NCBI RefSeq assembly: GCF_014650495.1
Contig: NZ_BMVB01000017.1
Coordinates: 1-64,000 of the forward strand
Direction: 5' to 3'
DNA from: Streptomyces cinnamoneus
GTDB lineage: Bacteria > Actinomycetota > Actinomycetes > Streptomycetales > Streptomycetaceae
Length of the DNA: 64,000 bases
Shown: positions 24,877 to 32,963 of the stretch, piece after piece
How positions within the stretch are numbered: the stretch's first letter is position 1
How the letters are laid out: each line of letters opens with the position of its first letter
Program-made: the position numbers and the translations under genes
The notes under the pieces: model-generated
Databases searched by the model: none
Told to the model about the DNA's origin: nothing
The model's input: the letters and a program-made list of their open reading frames with translations, nothing else

Positions 24877-25137
24877 TCAGCCGTAGACGATGCGGCGCAG
24901 CTGCCGCAGTGAGAGTTCCGGGGGTGCCACCGCGCGGTGCGGCAGCTCGGCCGCGATCCGCTCGAAGATCTCCGCGTTGTTCAGTCCGCCGGACTGGAGC
25001 TCGCGGTGGCGGCGACGGACGAACTCCTCGGCCGTCTCGTCGAAGTACGCGAGCACGTCCAGCACCACCCGGGCAGCCTCGCCGCGCTGAAGCGGCGTGC
25101 TGCGCACCAGGTGGTCGACCAGGTCGTCGTGGGACAT
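24877..25137 (-). CDS. Conserved small hypothetical protein
   Basis: Soluble helical protein of 86 residues from the ATG used here (a GTG five codons upstream at 25152 is possible; neither has a good ribosome site). Sequence character: LVDHLVRSTPLQRGEAARVV, then VLAYFDETAEEFVRRRHREL, then NAEIFERIAAELPHRAVAPP and a basic end RQLRRIVYG. It resembles short Streptomyces hypotheticals encoded beside glmS; no known domain. It lies about 100 bases upstream of glmS on the same strand. Confidence 0.65.
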   Translation of the reverse strand: MSHDDLVDHLVRSTPLQRGEAARVVLDVLAYFDETAEEFVRRRHRELQSGGLNNAEIFERIAAELPHRAVAPPELSLRQLRRIVYG

Positions 25138-25248
25138 GCGGCGTTCGAGCACCCGTCGATACTGAGGGGAACCCCGGCCCTACGCAAGAATCCTGCCCGA
25201 TTTCGGGCAGGAATGCCAGCGGATGTGATGTGAAACAGGGGGAAACGC

Positions 25249-26181
25249 CTAGAAACGACGCAGGATGGCCTGTTTCGCGGCGGAGAACTCCTCGTCGGTC
25301 AGAATGCCCGACCGGTGCAGCTCACCCAGCTCGCGCAGCCGGCGCAGCAGCGCGTCGTGATCGTCGGTGGCCGCGGAGGGCGGCCGGTGGTCCGCGGGGG
25401 CGGCCCCGGCCGCGCCCGGTCCGGGCTTGGTGAGCGCGGGCCGGCCGGCGTGCTGCTCGTCCCCGGTGCCCGGGGCGGGCGCCGAGGGGTGCGGCAGGCG
25501 GGCGGTGACGGCGGCGGCCACCAGCGCCATCAGCGGGTCCTTCTTGAAGCCGTACAGCTCGACCGCGTGCGGGTCGTGCTTGGGAGGGATGCCGGACGGC
25601 GCCGGCGGCACGGTGAAGCGGAGGTGGCCGTTCTCCAGGCCGGCGGAGGGCTGCCACTCGACCGCGGAGATGTCGGCGAGCGTCAGGACGCGCGTGCCGG
25701 CGGACTTCTTGCCCTCCTCGGTCTTCCAGTTCCATTCGAGCCGGACGCGCTCGCCGTCGAACGTGGCCGTACCGTCCCCCGCTCCCACCGAGATCGGCAG
25801 GGAGGGGCCCGGCAGCAGGTAGCGGTCGGTGGGGCCGGCCGGGACCTGCTCCAGCACCAGGGCGGTGCGCACCTCTTCGGCGAAGTACTCCGCGACGCCC
25901 GTGCGGTCGGGCTCCACGGTCAGCTGATACGGATCGGCGGAGTCCGGAAGCCGGCCGCGGGTCGCCTGGGCGAGCGGGTCGGCGCCGTCCCGCAGCCGCA
26001 GCCGGAGCCGGCCGCCCTTGCGGCCGGGCTCGAAGGCGATCCCCGCCACGGCCGCCAGGGGCACGCTCAGCTCGCCTAGGGTCTGCCGCAGCAGGTGCAC
26101 CCCGCGTTCCCGGCCGGGCACGATGCGTATCGCGACGCCGTCGAAGGACCACGTGCCGTCCGTCTGCAAGATCTCAGCCAT
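25249..26181 (-). CDS. DUF4429 domain protein with C-terminal SHOCT motif
   Basis: Protein of 310 residues. Two similar beta-rich modules, about 1-110 (WSFDGVAIRIVPG) and 120-220 (ATFDGERVRLEWNW), match a duplicated DUF4429. A Pro/Ala-rich linker (about 235-270) follows. The last 35 residues are a SHOCT motif (LRELGELHRSGILTDEEFSA, then KQAILRRF), a short oligomerisation or regulatory element. DUF4429 proteins are actinobacterial and presumed to be lipid- or membrane-associated by PH-like fold; no function is proven. Own transcription unit, about 70 bases after the acdH terminator. Confidence 0.85.
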   Translation of the reverse strand: MAEILQTDGTWSFDGVAIRIVPGRERGVHLLRQTLGELSVPLAAVAGIAFEPGRKGGRLRLRLRDGADPLAQATRGRLPDSADPYQLTVEPDRTGVAEYFAEEVRTALVLEQVPAGPTDRYLLPGPSLPISVGAGDGTATFDGERVRLEWNWKTEEGKKSAGTRVLTLADISAVEWQPSAGLENGHLRFTVPPAPSGIPPKHDPHAVELYGFKKDPLMALVAAAVTARLPHPSAPAPGTGDEQHAGRPALTKPGPGAAGAAPADHRPPSAATDDHDALLRRLRELGELHRSGILTDEEFSAAKQAILRRF

Positions 26182-26214
26182 GGACGGGATTCTCGCAGGT
26201 GGATCTTGTTCGGC

Positions 26215-26244
26215 GGAGGGCCGGCGGGCGGAAGCCGGCCCTCC
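26215..26244 (-). terminator. Terminator of the acc-hmgL-acdH operon
   Basis: Inverted repeat GGAGGGCCGGC (26215-26225) with GCCGGCCCTCC (26234-26244) just past the acdH stop codon. Confidence 0.75.
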
Positions 26245-26250
26245 GGCAGC

Positions 26251-27417
26251 TCACTCCGTGAAGCCCAGCTCGCGGGCGATCAGCATGCGCTGGACCTCGC
26301 TGGTGCCCTCGCCGATCTCCAGGATCTTGGAGTCGCGCCACATGCGGGCCACGGGGTACTCGTTCATGAAGCCGTAGCCGCCGTGGATCTGGGTGGCCTC
26401 GCGGGCGTTGGTGACCGCGATCTCGGAGGAGTAGAGCTTGGCCAGCGCCGCCTGCTTCTTGAACGGCTCGCCGTGCACCAGCCGGGAGGCCGCGTCGCGC
26501 CAGGCGACGCGGGCCGTGTGCGCCCGCATCTCCATGTCGGCGATCTTGAACTGGATGGCCTGGTTGGCGCCGATCGGCCGGCCGAACGCCTGCCGCGTCC
26601 GCGCGTACGCCACCGACTCGTCCACACAGCCCTGGGCCAGGCCCGTGGCCAGCGCCGAGATCGCGACACGGCCCTCGTCGAGTATCCGCAGGAACTGCGC
26701 GTAGCCCCGGCCCTGCTCGCCCAGCAGGTTGGCCGCCGGCACCCGGACGTCGGAGAAGGACAGCTCGCGGGTGTCCGAGGCGTTCCAGCCGACCTTGGAG
26801 TAGGGGGCCGCGACCGTGAAGCCGGGCGTGCCGGACGGCACGATGATCGAGGAGATCAGCGGCTTGCCCCCGTCCGTGCGGCCGGTGACCGCGGTGACGG
26901 TGACCAGGCCCGTGATGTCCGTGCCGGAGTTGGTGATGAAGCACTTGGTGCCGTTGATCACCCACTCGTTCGTGGCCTCGTCCAGACGGGCCGTGGTGCG
27001 GGTGGCGCCGGCGTCCGAGCCGCCGTCGGGCTCGGTCAGGCCGAACGCGCCGAGCATCTCGCCGGAGCAGAGCTTCGGCAGCCACGTGCGCTTCTGCTCC
27101 TCGGTGCCGAAGCGGTGGATGGGCATCGCGCCCAGCGACACCCCGGCCTCCAGGGTGATCGCCACGGAGGAGTCCACCCGGGCGAGCTCTTCGAGGACGA
27201 GGCCGAGGGCGAGGTAGTCCCCGCCCATGCCGCCGTACTCCTCGGGGAACGGCAGCCCGAACAGGCCCATGCGGCCCATCTCCCGCACGATCTCGTACGG
27301 GAACTCGTGCCGCTCGTAGAAGTCGCCGATCTTCGGGGCGACCACGTCGTGTGCGAACTCCTCCACGGTGCGGCGGAGTTCCTCGTGCTCGGGGGAGAGG
27401 CGGTGGTCCAGCGACAT
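26251..27417 (-). CDS. acdH: Acyl-CoA dehydrogenase of branched-chain amino-acid catabolism
   Basis: FAD flavoenzyme of 388 residues catalysing alpha,beta-dehydrogenation of short branched acyl-CoAs (isovaleryl-, isobutyryl-CoA). Signatures: GLTEPDGGSDAGATRTTA in the FAD/substrate region, KCFITNSG, and C-terminal LEIGEGTSEVQRM, whose Glu corresponds to the catalytic base of the short/medium-chain class. Last gene of accD1-accA1-hmgL-acdH. Spacing to hmgL is 3 bases, so it is an operon member. S. coelicolor AcdH (SCO2779) in the same context is known to be needed for valine/leucine/isoleucine catabolism. Confidence 0.93.
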   Translation of the reverse strand: MSLDHRLSPEHEELRRTVEEFAHDVVAPKIGDFYERHEFPYEIVREMGRMGLFGLPFPEEYGGMGGDYLALGLVLEELARVDSSVAITLEAGVSLGAMPIHRFGTEEQKRTWLPKLCSGEMLGAFGLTEPDGGSDAGATRTTARLDEATNEWVINGTKCFITNSGTDITGLVTVTAVTGRTDGGKPLISSIIVPSGTPGFTVAAPYSKVGWNASDTRELSFSDVRVPAANLLGEQGRGYAQFLRILDEGRVAISALATGLAQGCVDESVAYARTRQAFGRPIGANQAIQFKIADMEMRAHTARVAWRDAASRLVHGEPFKKQAALAKLYSSEIAVTNAREATQIHGGYGFMNEYPVARMWRDSKILEIGEGTSEVQRMLIARELGFTE

Positions 27418-27420
27418 GGT

Positions 27421-28356
27421 TCAGGACTCCTGGTGGGAGAGGGCACGCACGGTGCGGGACGGGCTGGGTCGGCCCAACTGGCCGGCCATCCACACGCTGG
27501 TGGCGGTGAGACGGCCGAGATCGACCCCGGTGGCGATGCCGAGGCCGTCGAGCATCCACACGAGGTCCTCGGTGGCGAGGTTGCCGGTGGCGCTCCTGGC
27601 GTAGGGGCAGCCGCCGAGGCCGCCCGCGGAGGCGTCGACGGTGCTCACGCCGTGCCGGAGTGCGGCGAGGGTGTTGGCGAGGGCCTGCCCGTAGGTGTCG
27701 TGGAAGTGCACCGCGAGCCGGTCGGCGGGCACGCCCGCCTCGCCGAGCGCGGTCAGCAGCGCCGCGACGTGGCCGGGCGTGGCGACGCCGATGGTGTCGC
27801 CGAGGCTGAGCTCGTCGCAGCCCAGGGCGAGGAGGCGGCGGCTGACGCGGACGGTGCTCTCGATGGGGACGGGGCCCTCCCAGGGGTCCCCGAAGCACAT
27901 GGAGAGGTAGCCGCGCACCCGGACGCCGGCCTCGCGGGCCATCGCCACGACGGGGGCGAACATCTCCAGGGACTCGTCGACGGTGCGGTTGAGGTTGGCC
28001 TTGGCGAACGACTCCGTGACGCTGCCGAAGACGGCGATCTCGCGGGCGCCGAGGGCGAGGGCGCGCTCCAGGCCGCGCCGGTTGGGCACCAGCACGGGCA
28101 GCCGTGCCGCGACCCCGTCTAGCATCGGCATCAGCTGCTCGGCGTCGGCCAGCTGCGGCACCCATCGCGGGTGCACGAAGCTCGTCGCCTCGACGGTGCT
28201 CAGGCCGGCGTCGGCGAGGCGGCGGACGAACTCCGCCTTGACCTCCGTCGGGACGATCGCCTTCTCGTTCTGCAGGCCGTCGCGGGGGCCCACCTCGTGG
28301 ATGCGGACGCGGGCGGGCAGGGCCGGGTCGGGCACGGTCATGGGCAGGCCGTTCAT
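27421..28356 (-). CDS. hmgL: Hydroxymethylglutaryl-CoA lyase
   Basis: HMGL-like TIM-barrel lyase of 311 residues that splits HMG-CoA to acetoacetate and acetyl-CoA at the end of leucine breakdown. Motifs: RIHEVGPRDGLQNEK at the N-terminus (catalytic Arg and metal Asp), HFHDTYGQAL (metal-binding His pair), and GLGGCPYARSATGN containing the family's active-site Cys. The start codon overlaps the accA1 stop (TGATG) with GGAGG just upstream; a GTG one codon earlier is an alternative. Third gene of the leucine-type operon. Confidence 0.94.
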   Translation of the reverse strand: MNGLPMTVPDPALPARVRIHEVGPRDGLQNEKAIVPTEVKAEFVRRLADAGLSTVEATSFVHPRWVPQLADAEQLMPMLDGVAARLPVLVPNRRGLERALALGAREIAVFGSVTESFAKANLNRTVDESLEMFAPVVAMAREAGVRVRGYLSMCFGDPWEGPVPIESTVRVSRRLLALGCDELSLGDTIGVATPGHVAALLTALGEAGVPADRLAVHFHDTYGQALANTLAALRHGVSTVDASAGGLGGCPYARSATGNLATEDLVWMLDGLGIATGVDLGRLTATSVWMAGQLGRPSPSRTVRALSHQES

Positions 28357-30506
28357 CACGCCTCCTCCCTCGGGGCCACCACCGCGAGGACCTGGTCCAT
28401 GGCGACCGTGCTGCCGGCGGTCACGTCGAGCTCGGTGACGGTGCCGGCGTGCGGGGCGGCTATGACGTGCTCCATCTTCATCGCCTCCACGACGAGGAGG
28501 CTCTGCCCGGCCTCGACCTCGTCACCGACGGCCGCCTTGACGACGGTGACGGTGCCGGGCATGGGGGCGGTGAGGGTGCCGGCGTGGGCGCCGGCGCCGC
28601 TGCCGCCCAGGGCGGCCTCCACGGGGTCGTGGGGCACGAGGTGCCAGGCGTCGCCGCCGTGGGTCAGCCAGACGCCCCCACCGGGGGCGTGGGCGACGGT
28701 GAGGGTGCGGGTCGTGCCGTCGAGCTGGAACGTGAGCTGTTCCCCGGCCCCTCCCCCAGCTACCGCTGGGAGGTGCCCCCACCCACCCGGCTGCACCGAT
28801 GTGCGGCTCCGCTGCGTGGGGGGCAGGCCCCCGGACCCCTGGGAGGGCAGCAGCTTCGCACTGCCGGGCGTGGCGGGTGCGGCCCCGTCCGCGGGCGTCA
28901 GCAGGAACTGCGCCTCGGAGACGTCACCGCGCACGCGGACCGTCACCGGGGCGTGGCCCGGGACGCGGAAGTGGTGGGATGTCCAGGCGGGCTCGCCGCC
29001 GAGCCGCCAGCCGCTCGGGACGGAGAACGGGTCCACCCACGCGGCGGGCCGCGGCTCTTCCCCGCCGGGGGCGGGGGCGAGCCCCTGCTGGCGCAGCAAC
29101 CCACCCGCCACGTACACCTCCTCCGGCACCTCCGCCGGAACGAGCGTCGCCGCGTCCCGGTCGACCAGGCCCGTGTCGAGCTCCCCGGCCGCCACCGCCG
29201 GATGGCCCAGCAGCCGCCGCAGGAAGCCCACGTTCGTGTCCACGCCCAGTACGGCCGTCCCGGCCAGGGCCGCCCGCAGCCGGCGCAGGGCCGTGGCGCG
29301 GTCCGGGCCGTGGGCGATCACCTTGGCGAGCATCGGGTCGTAGGCCGTGCCGACCTCGGCGCCCTCCGTGAGGCCGGAGTCCACCCGGACCCCCTCGCCG
29401 GCCGGCTCGCGGAGGGCCAGGACCGTGCCCGCCGACGGCAGGAAGTCGACCCGGTCGCCGGAGACCCGGGCGGTCTCGGCACAGATGCGGGCCTCCACGG
29501 CGTGGCCGGTCAGGGTGACGTCCTCCTGGGCGAGGCCCAGCCGCTCCCCGGCCGCGACGCGCACCTGCCACTCCACCAGGTCCAGCCCGGTGATCAGCTC
29601 CGTCACCGGGTGCTCGACCTGGAGGCGGGTGTTCATCTCCATGAAGTAGTACGACGCGGGGTCGTTGCCCGGCACGATGAACTCCACCGTGCCCGCCCCG
29701 GTGTAGCCGCAGGAGCGGGCCGCCTGGACCGCCGCCGCGCCCATCGCCGCGCGGGTGGCCTCGTCGAGCAGGACGCTGGGCGCCTCCTCGATGATCTTCT
29801 GGTGGCGGCGCTGCAGGGAGCACTCGCGCTCGCCCAGGTGGATCACGTTGCCGTGGCCGTCCGCCAGCACCTGGATCTCGATGTGGCGGGGGCGGTCGAC
29901 CCACCGCTCGACCAGCAGGGTGTCGTCGCCGAAGGAACCGCGCGCCTCGCGCCGCGCGGCGGCGATCTCCTCGCCGAGCAGCGAGGCGTCCCGGACCAGC
30001 CGCATGCCCTTGCCGCCGCCGCCCGCCGAGGGCTTGAGCAGCACCGGCATCCCGATCTCGCGGGCGGCCGCGGCGAGCTCGTCGTCGCTCAGGCCGCTCC
30101 CGGACGAGCCGGGCACGACCGGCACGCCGGCCGCGCGGACCGTCTCCTTGGCGCGGATCTTGTCGCCCATCAGCTCGATCGCCCCGGCCGGCGGGCCGAT
30201 GAAGACGAGCCCGGCGTCGGCGCAGGCGCGGGCGAAGGCGGCGTTCTCGGCGAGGAAGCCGTAGCCGGGGTGGACGGCCTGGGCGCCGGTGCGGGCGGCG
30301 GCCGCCAGCAGGCGCTCGACGGACAGGTAGCTCTCGGCGGCGGCCGCGGGGCCGATGCGGACGGCGGTGTCCGCCTCGCGGACGTGCAGGGCATTCGCGT
30401 CGGCGTCGCTGAAGACGGCGACCGAACGGATCCCGAGGGCGCGCAGCGTACGGATGACGCGTACGGCGATCTCGCCCCGGTTGGCGACAAGGACAGTGTC
30501 GAACAT
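28356..30506 (-). CDS. accA1: Biotin-dependent acyl-CoA carboxylase alpha chain (probable methylcrotonyl-CoA carboxylase)
   Basis: Biotin carboxylase plus biotin carrier, 716 residues. Biotin carboxylase domain about 1-445 (KPSAGGGGKGMRLV ATP loop, EMNTRLQVEHPVTELI). A middle BT-like linker follows, and a C-terminal biotinyl domain carries the biotinylated Lys in VEAMKMEH (about 680). It is longer than the usual 650-670 residues because a DNA repeat-like insert adds about 40 low-complexity residues (about 550-590). The ATG is 8 bases after the accD1 stop. Next to accD1, hmgL and acdH this fits leucine catabolism, although the name AccA1 reflects acetyl/propionyl annotations. Confidence 0.93.
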   Translation of the reverse strand: MFDTVLVANRGEIAVRVIRTLRALGIRSVAVFSDADANALHVREADTAVRIGPAAAAESYLSVERLLAAAARTGAQAVHPGYGFLAENAAFARACADAGLVFIGPPAGAIELMGDKIRAKETVRAAGVPVVPGSSGSGLSDDELAAAAREIGMPVLLKPSAGGGGKGMRLVRDASLLGEEIAAARREARGSFGDDTLLVERWVDRPRHIEIQVLADGHGNVIHLGERECSLQRRHQKIIEEAPSVLLDEATRAAMGAAAVQAARSCGYTGAGTVEFIVPGNDPASYYFMEMNTRLQVEHPVTELITGLDLVEWQVRVAAGERLGLAQEDVTLTGHAVEARICAETARVSGDRVDFLPSAGTVLALREPAGEGVRVDSGLTEGAEVGTAYDPMLAKVIAHGPDRATALRRLRAALAGTAVLGVDTNVGFLRRLLGHPAVAAGELDTGLVDRDAATLVPAEVPEEVYVAGGLLRQQGLAPAPGGEEPRPAAWVDPFSVPSGWRLGGEPAWTSHHFRVPGHAPVTVRVRGDVSEAQFLLTPADGAAPATPGSAKLLPSQGSGGLPPTQRSRTSVQPGGWGHLPAVAGGGAGEQLTFQLDGTTRTLTVAHAPGGGVWLTHGGDAWHLVPHDPVEAALGGSGAGAHAGTLTAPMPGTVTVVKAAVGDEVEAGQSLLVVEAMKMEHVIAAPHAGTVTELDVTAGSTVAMDQVLAVVAPREEA
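28741..28860. repeat. Palindromic repeat-like insert inside accA1
   Basis: A block of about 120 bases inside the accA1 linker does not fit carboxylase sequence. It contains the hairpin CTCCCCCAGC-TACC-GCTGGGAG (28751-28772), runs of C and G, and a second imperfect G/C-run hairpin (about 28815-28850). I recall this hairpin as a frequent dispersed element between genes in Streptomyces genomes; copy number here cannot be counted. It stays in frame and encodes a Gly/Pro/Ser-rich stretch starting LLPSQGSGGLPPTQRSR. Confidence 0.6.
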
Positions 30507-30514
30507 GCTCCGCC

Positions 30515-32146
30515 TCACATCCGGAAGACGCCGTAGCCGGGCGCCGCGCTGTCCTTCTGGGGCAGCGGGGCGTTGGCACAGGCGGTCAGGGCCAGACCCA
30601 GCACCTGCCGGGTCTCCAGCGGGTCGATGACGCCGTCGTCCCACAGCCGGGCGGTCGCGTAATAAGCGTTGCCCTGGGTCTCGTACTGCTCGCGGATCGG
30701 GGCGCGGAAGGCGTCCTCGTCCTCCTGGCTCCACTGCTCGCCGTGGGCTTCGAGCTGGTCGCGCTTGACGGTCGCGAGGACGGAGGCGGCCTGCTCGCCG
30801 CCCATCACCGAGATCTTCGCGTTGGGCCACATCCACAGGAAGCGCGGCGAATACGCGCGGCCGCACATGGAGTAGTTGCCCGCGCCGTAGGAGCCGCCGA
30901 TGACGACCGTGAGCTTGGGGACCCTGGTGCAGGCCACGGCCGTGACCATCTTCGCGCCGTGCTTGGCGATGCCGCCGGCCTCGTACTGCCGGCCGACCAT
31001 GAAGCCGGAGATGTTCTGCAGGAAGAGCAGGGGTATGCCGCGCTGGTCGCACAGCTCGATGAAGTGGGCGCCCTTCTGGGCGGATTCGGAGAAGAGGATG
31101 CCGTTGTTGGCGACGATGCCCACGGGGTGGCCGTGGATGCGGGCGAAGCCCGTCACCAGCGTCTGCCCGAACTCGGCCTTGAACTCGGCGAAGCGGGAGC
31201 CGTCGACGATCCGGGCGATGACCTCGCGCACGTCGTAGGGGGTCCGGGAGTCCACCGGCACTGCGCCGTAGAGCCCCGAGGGATCGGCCTTCGGCTCCTC
31301 CACCGGCTCCACGGACCACGGCAGCGGGCCGCGCTGCGGCAGCGTGGAGACGATGGTCCGCACGATCCGCAGGGCGTGGGCGTCGTCCTCGGCGAGGTGG
31401 TCGGTGACGCCCGACACCTTCGAGTGAACCTCGCCGCCGCCCAGCTCCTCGGCCGTGACGACCTCGCCCGTCGCGGCCTTCACCAGCGGCGGCCCGCCCA
31501 GGAAGATCGTGCCCTGCCCGCGCACGATCACGGCCTCGTCGCTCATCGCGGGGACGTAGGCGCCGCCCGCCGTGCACGACCCGAGGACGGCGGCGATCTG
31601 CGGGATGCCGGCGCCGGACATGCGGGCCTGGTTGTAGAAGATCCGGCCGAAGTGCTCCCGGTCGGGGAAGACCTCGTCCTGCAGGGGCAGGAACGCGCCC
31701 CCGGAGTCGACGAGGTACAGGCACGGGAGCCGGTTCTCCAGGGCGATCTCCTGGGCGCGCAGGTGCTTCTTGACGGTCATCGGGTAGTACGTGCCGCCCT
31801 TGACCGTGGCGTCGTTGGCGACGATCACCGTCTCGCGGCCGGAGACCCGGCCGATGCCGGCGATCACTCCCGCGGCCGGGGCCGCCCCGCCGTACATCCC
31901 GTCGGCGGCCAGCGGCGCGATCTCCAGGAACGGCGAGCCGGGGTCCAGCAGGGCGTCCACCCGGTCCCTGGGCAGCAGCTTCCCGCGTGCGGTGTGCCGC
32001 GCCCGGGCCTTCTCGCCCCCGCCCATGCGTGCCGCGGCGAGCTTCCCGCGCAGCTGCGCGGTGAGCTCCTCGTGTGCCGCCTCGTTGGCCCGCCAGGCGT
32101 CGGAGGCCGGATCCGCGGCGCTCCCCAGCACCGGTGCCTGCTGCAT
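30515..32146 (-). CDS. accD1: Carboxyl transferase beta chain (probable methylcrotonyl-CoA carboxylase)
   Basis: Crotonase-fold carboxyltransferase of 543 residues, full length for MccB/AccD1. N- and C-half carboxyltransferase domains are complete, including YLVDSGGAFLPLQDEVFPDR, GSCTAGGAYVPAMSDE and LQNISGFMVGRQYEAGG, the last two typical of methylcrotonyl-CoA carboxylase. ATG at 32146 has GGGAG 9 nt upstream; earlier in-frame starts lie inside the operator region. First gene of the four-gene operon, divergent from a TetR gene. It partners with the biotinylated AccA1 subunit. Confidence 0.94.
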   Translation of the reverse strand: MQQAPVLGSAADPASDAWRANEAAHEELTAQLRGKLAAARMGGGEKARARHTARGKLLPRDRVDALLDPGSPFLEIAPLAADGMYGGAAPAAGVIAGIGRVSGRETVIVANDATVKGGTYYPMTVKKHLRAQEIALENRLPCLYLVDSGGAFLPLQDEVFPDREHFGRIFYNQARMSGAGIPQIAAVLGSCTAGGAYVPAMSDEAVIVRGQGTIFLGGPPLVKAATGEVVTAEELGGGEVHSKVSGVTDHLAEDDAHALRIVRTIVSTLPQRGPLPWSVEPVEEPKADPSGLYGAVPVDSRTPYDVREVIARIVDGSRFAEFKAEFGQTLVTGFARIHGHPVGIVANNGILFSESAQKGAHFIELCDQRGIPLLFLQNISGFMVGRQYEAGGIAKHGAKMVTAVACTRVPKLTVVIGGSYGAGNYSMCGRAYSPRFLWMWPNAKISVMGGEQAASVLATVKRDQLEAHGEQWSQEDEDAFRAPIREQYETQGNAYYATARLWDDGVIDPLETRQVLGLALTACANAPLPQKDSAAPGYGVFRM

Positions 32147-32168
32147 GTCCACGAGCTCCCTTGCTCGG

Positions 32169-32211
32169 TTAATGAGCGTTAACACTCTTCCTTCAGGTTA
32201 ACGACCACTAA
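32169..32211. promoter_or_regulatory. Twin operators between accD1 and the TetR gene
   Basis: Two inverted copies of a 14-mer: TTAATGAGCGTTAA (32169-32182) and, on the minus strand, TTAGTGGTCGTTAA (32198-32211). They agree at 11 of 14 positions, centres 29 bases apart. The second overlaps a -35-like TTAACG (32198-32203) that stands 18 bases before TAGAAT (32222-32227). They are the likely binding sites of the adjacent TetR regulator, controlling both directions. Confidence 0.65.
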
Positions 32212-32234
32212 CGCCGCTGTCTAGAATTGTTTTC

Positions 32235-32855
32235 GTGAAAGAAGCAGTGACCCGGACCGAGGCGGCTCCCCCCGCCCCCACCCGACGCGAGCAGATCCTG
32301 CGGGAGGCCGCCCGGCTCTTCGCCGAGCGCGGTTTCCACGGTGTCGGCGTGGACGAGATAGGGGCCGCGGTGGGCATCAGCGGGCCCGGGCTCTACCGCC
32401 ACTTCGCGGGCAAGGACGCGATGCTCGCCGAGCTCCTGGTGGGCATCAGCGGCCGGCTGTTCGCCGGCGGCCGCAAGCGGGTCGCCGAGGCGTCCGGGGC
32501 GGGCGCCGGCCCGGCCGAGGTCCTCGACTCGCTCATCGGCGGGCACATCGACTTCGCCCTCGACGACCGCGCGCTCATCACCCTCCACGACCGCGAGCTC
32601 GACCAGCTCCGCGACAGCGACCGCAAGCTCGTGCGCTCCCTGCAGCGCCAGTACGTGGAGCTGTGGGTCGAGGTCGTCCGCGCCCTGCACCCGGGCGCCA
32701 CCGAGGCCGAGGTGCGCACCGCCGTCCACGCCGTCTTCGGGCTGCTCAACTCCACCCCCCACCTCGGCCGGGCCGGCGTCGTCTCCGGGCGGGCCGCCAC
32801 CGCCGCGCTGCTGCACCGTCTCGCCCTGGGGGCGCTCGGCGCGCTGTCCGGCTGA
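32235..32855 (+). CDS. TetR-family repressor of acyl-CoA catabolism (predicted)
   Basis: Regulator of 206 residues. The N-terminal HTH is canonical: REQILREAARLFAERGFHGV, VDEIGAAVGISGPGLYRHFAGKD. The C-terminal domain is a helical ligand pocket (SACE_7040 / TetR_C type). The GTG start lies 7 bases after TAGAAT, so the message may be leaderless. Divergent from accD1, sharing twin operators; it probably senses an acyl-CoA intermediate, by analogy with LiuQ and other TetR regulators of leucine degradation. Also immediately upstream of an acyl-CoA dehydrogenase gene. Confidence 0.88.
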   Translation: MKEAVTRTEAAPPAPTRREQILREAARLFAERGFHGVGVDEIGAAVGISGPGLYRHFAGKDAMLAELLVGISGRLFAGGRKRVAEASGAGAGPAEVLDSLIGGHIDFALDDRALITLHDRELDQLRDSDRKLVRSLQRQYVELWVEVVRALHPGATEAEVRTAVHAVFGLLNSTPHLGRAGVVSGRAATAALLHRLALGALGALSG

Positions 32856-32963
32856 CGGCGGCCCGGCCGGCGTCAGCGGTTTCGCGCCAACGGGATCTGG
32901 ACAGCCTCGGTGACCGGCCGGTAGCTTCGCTGAGCAAGCGCTTACACAGTCGGAGGGAGCGTC

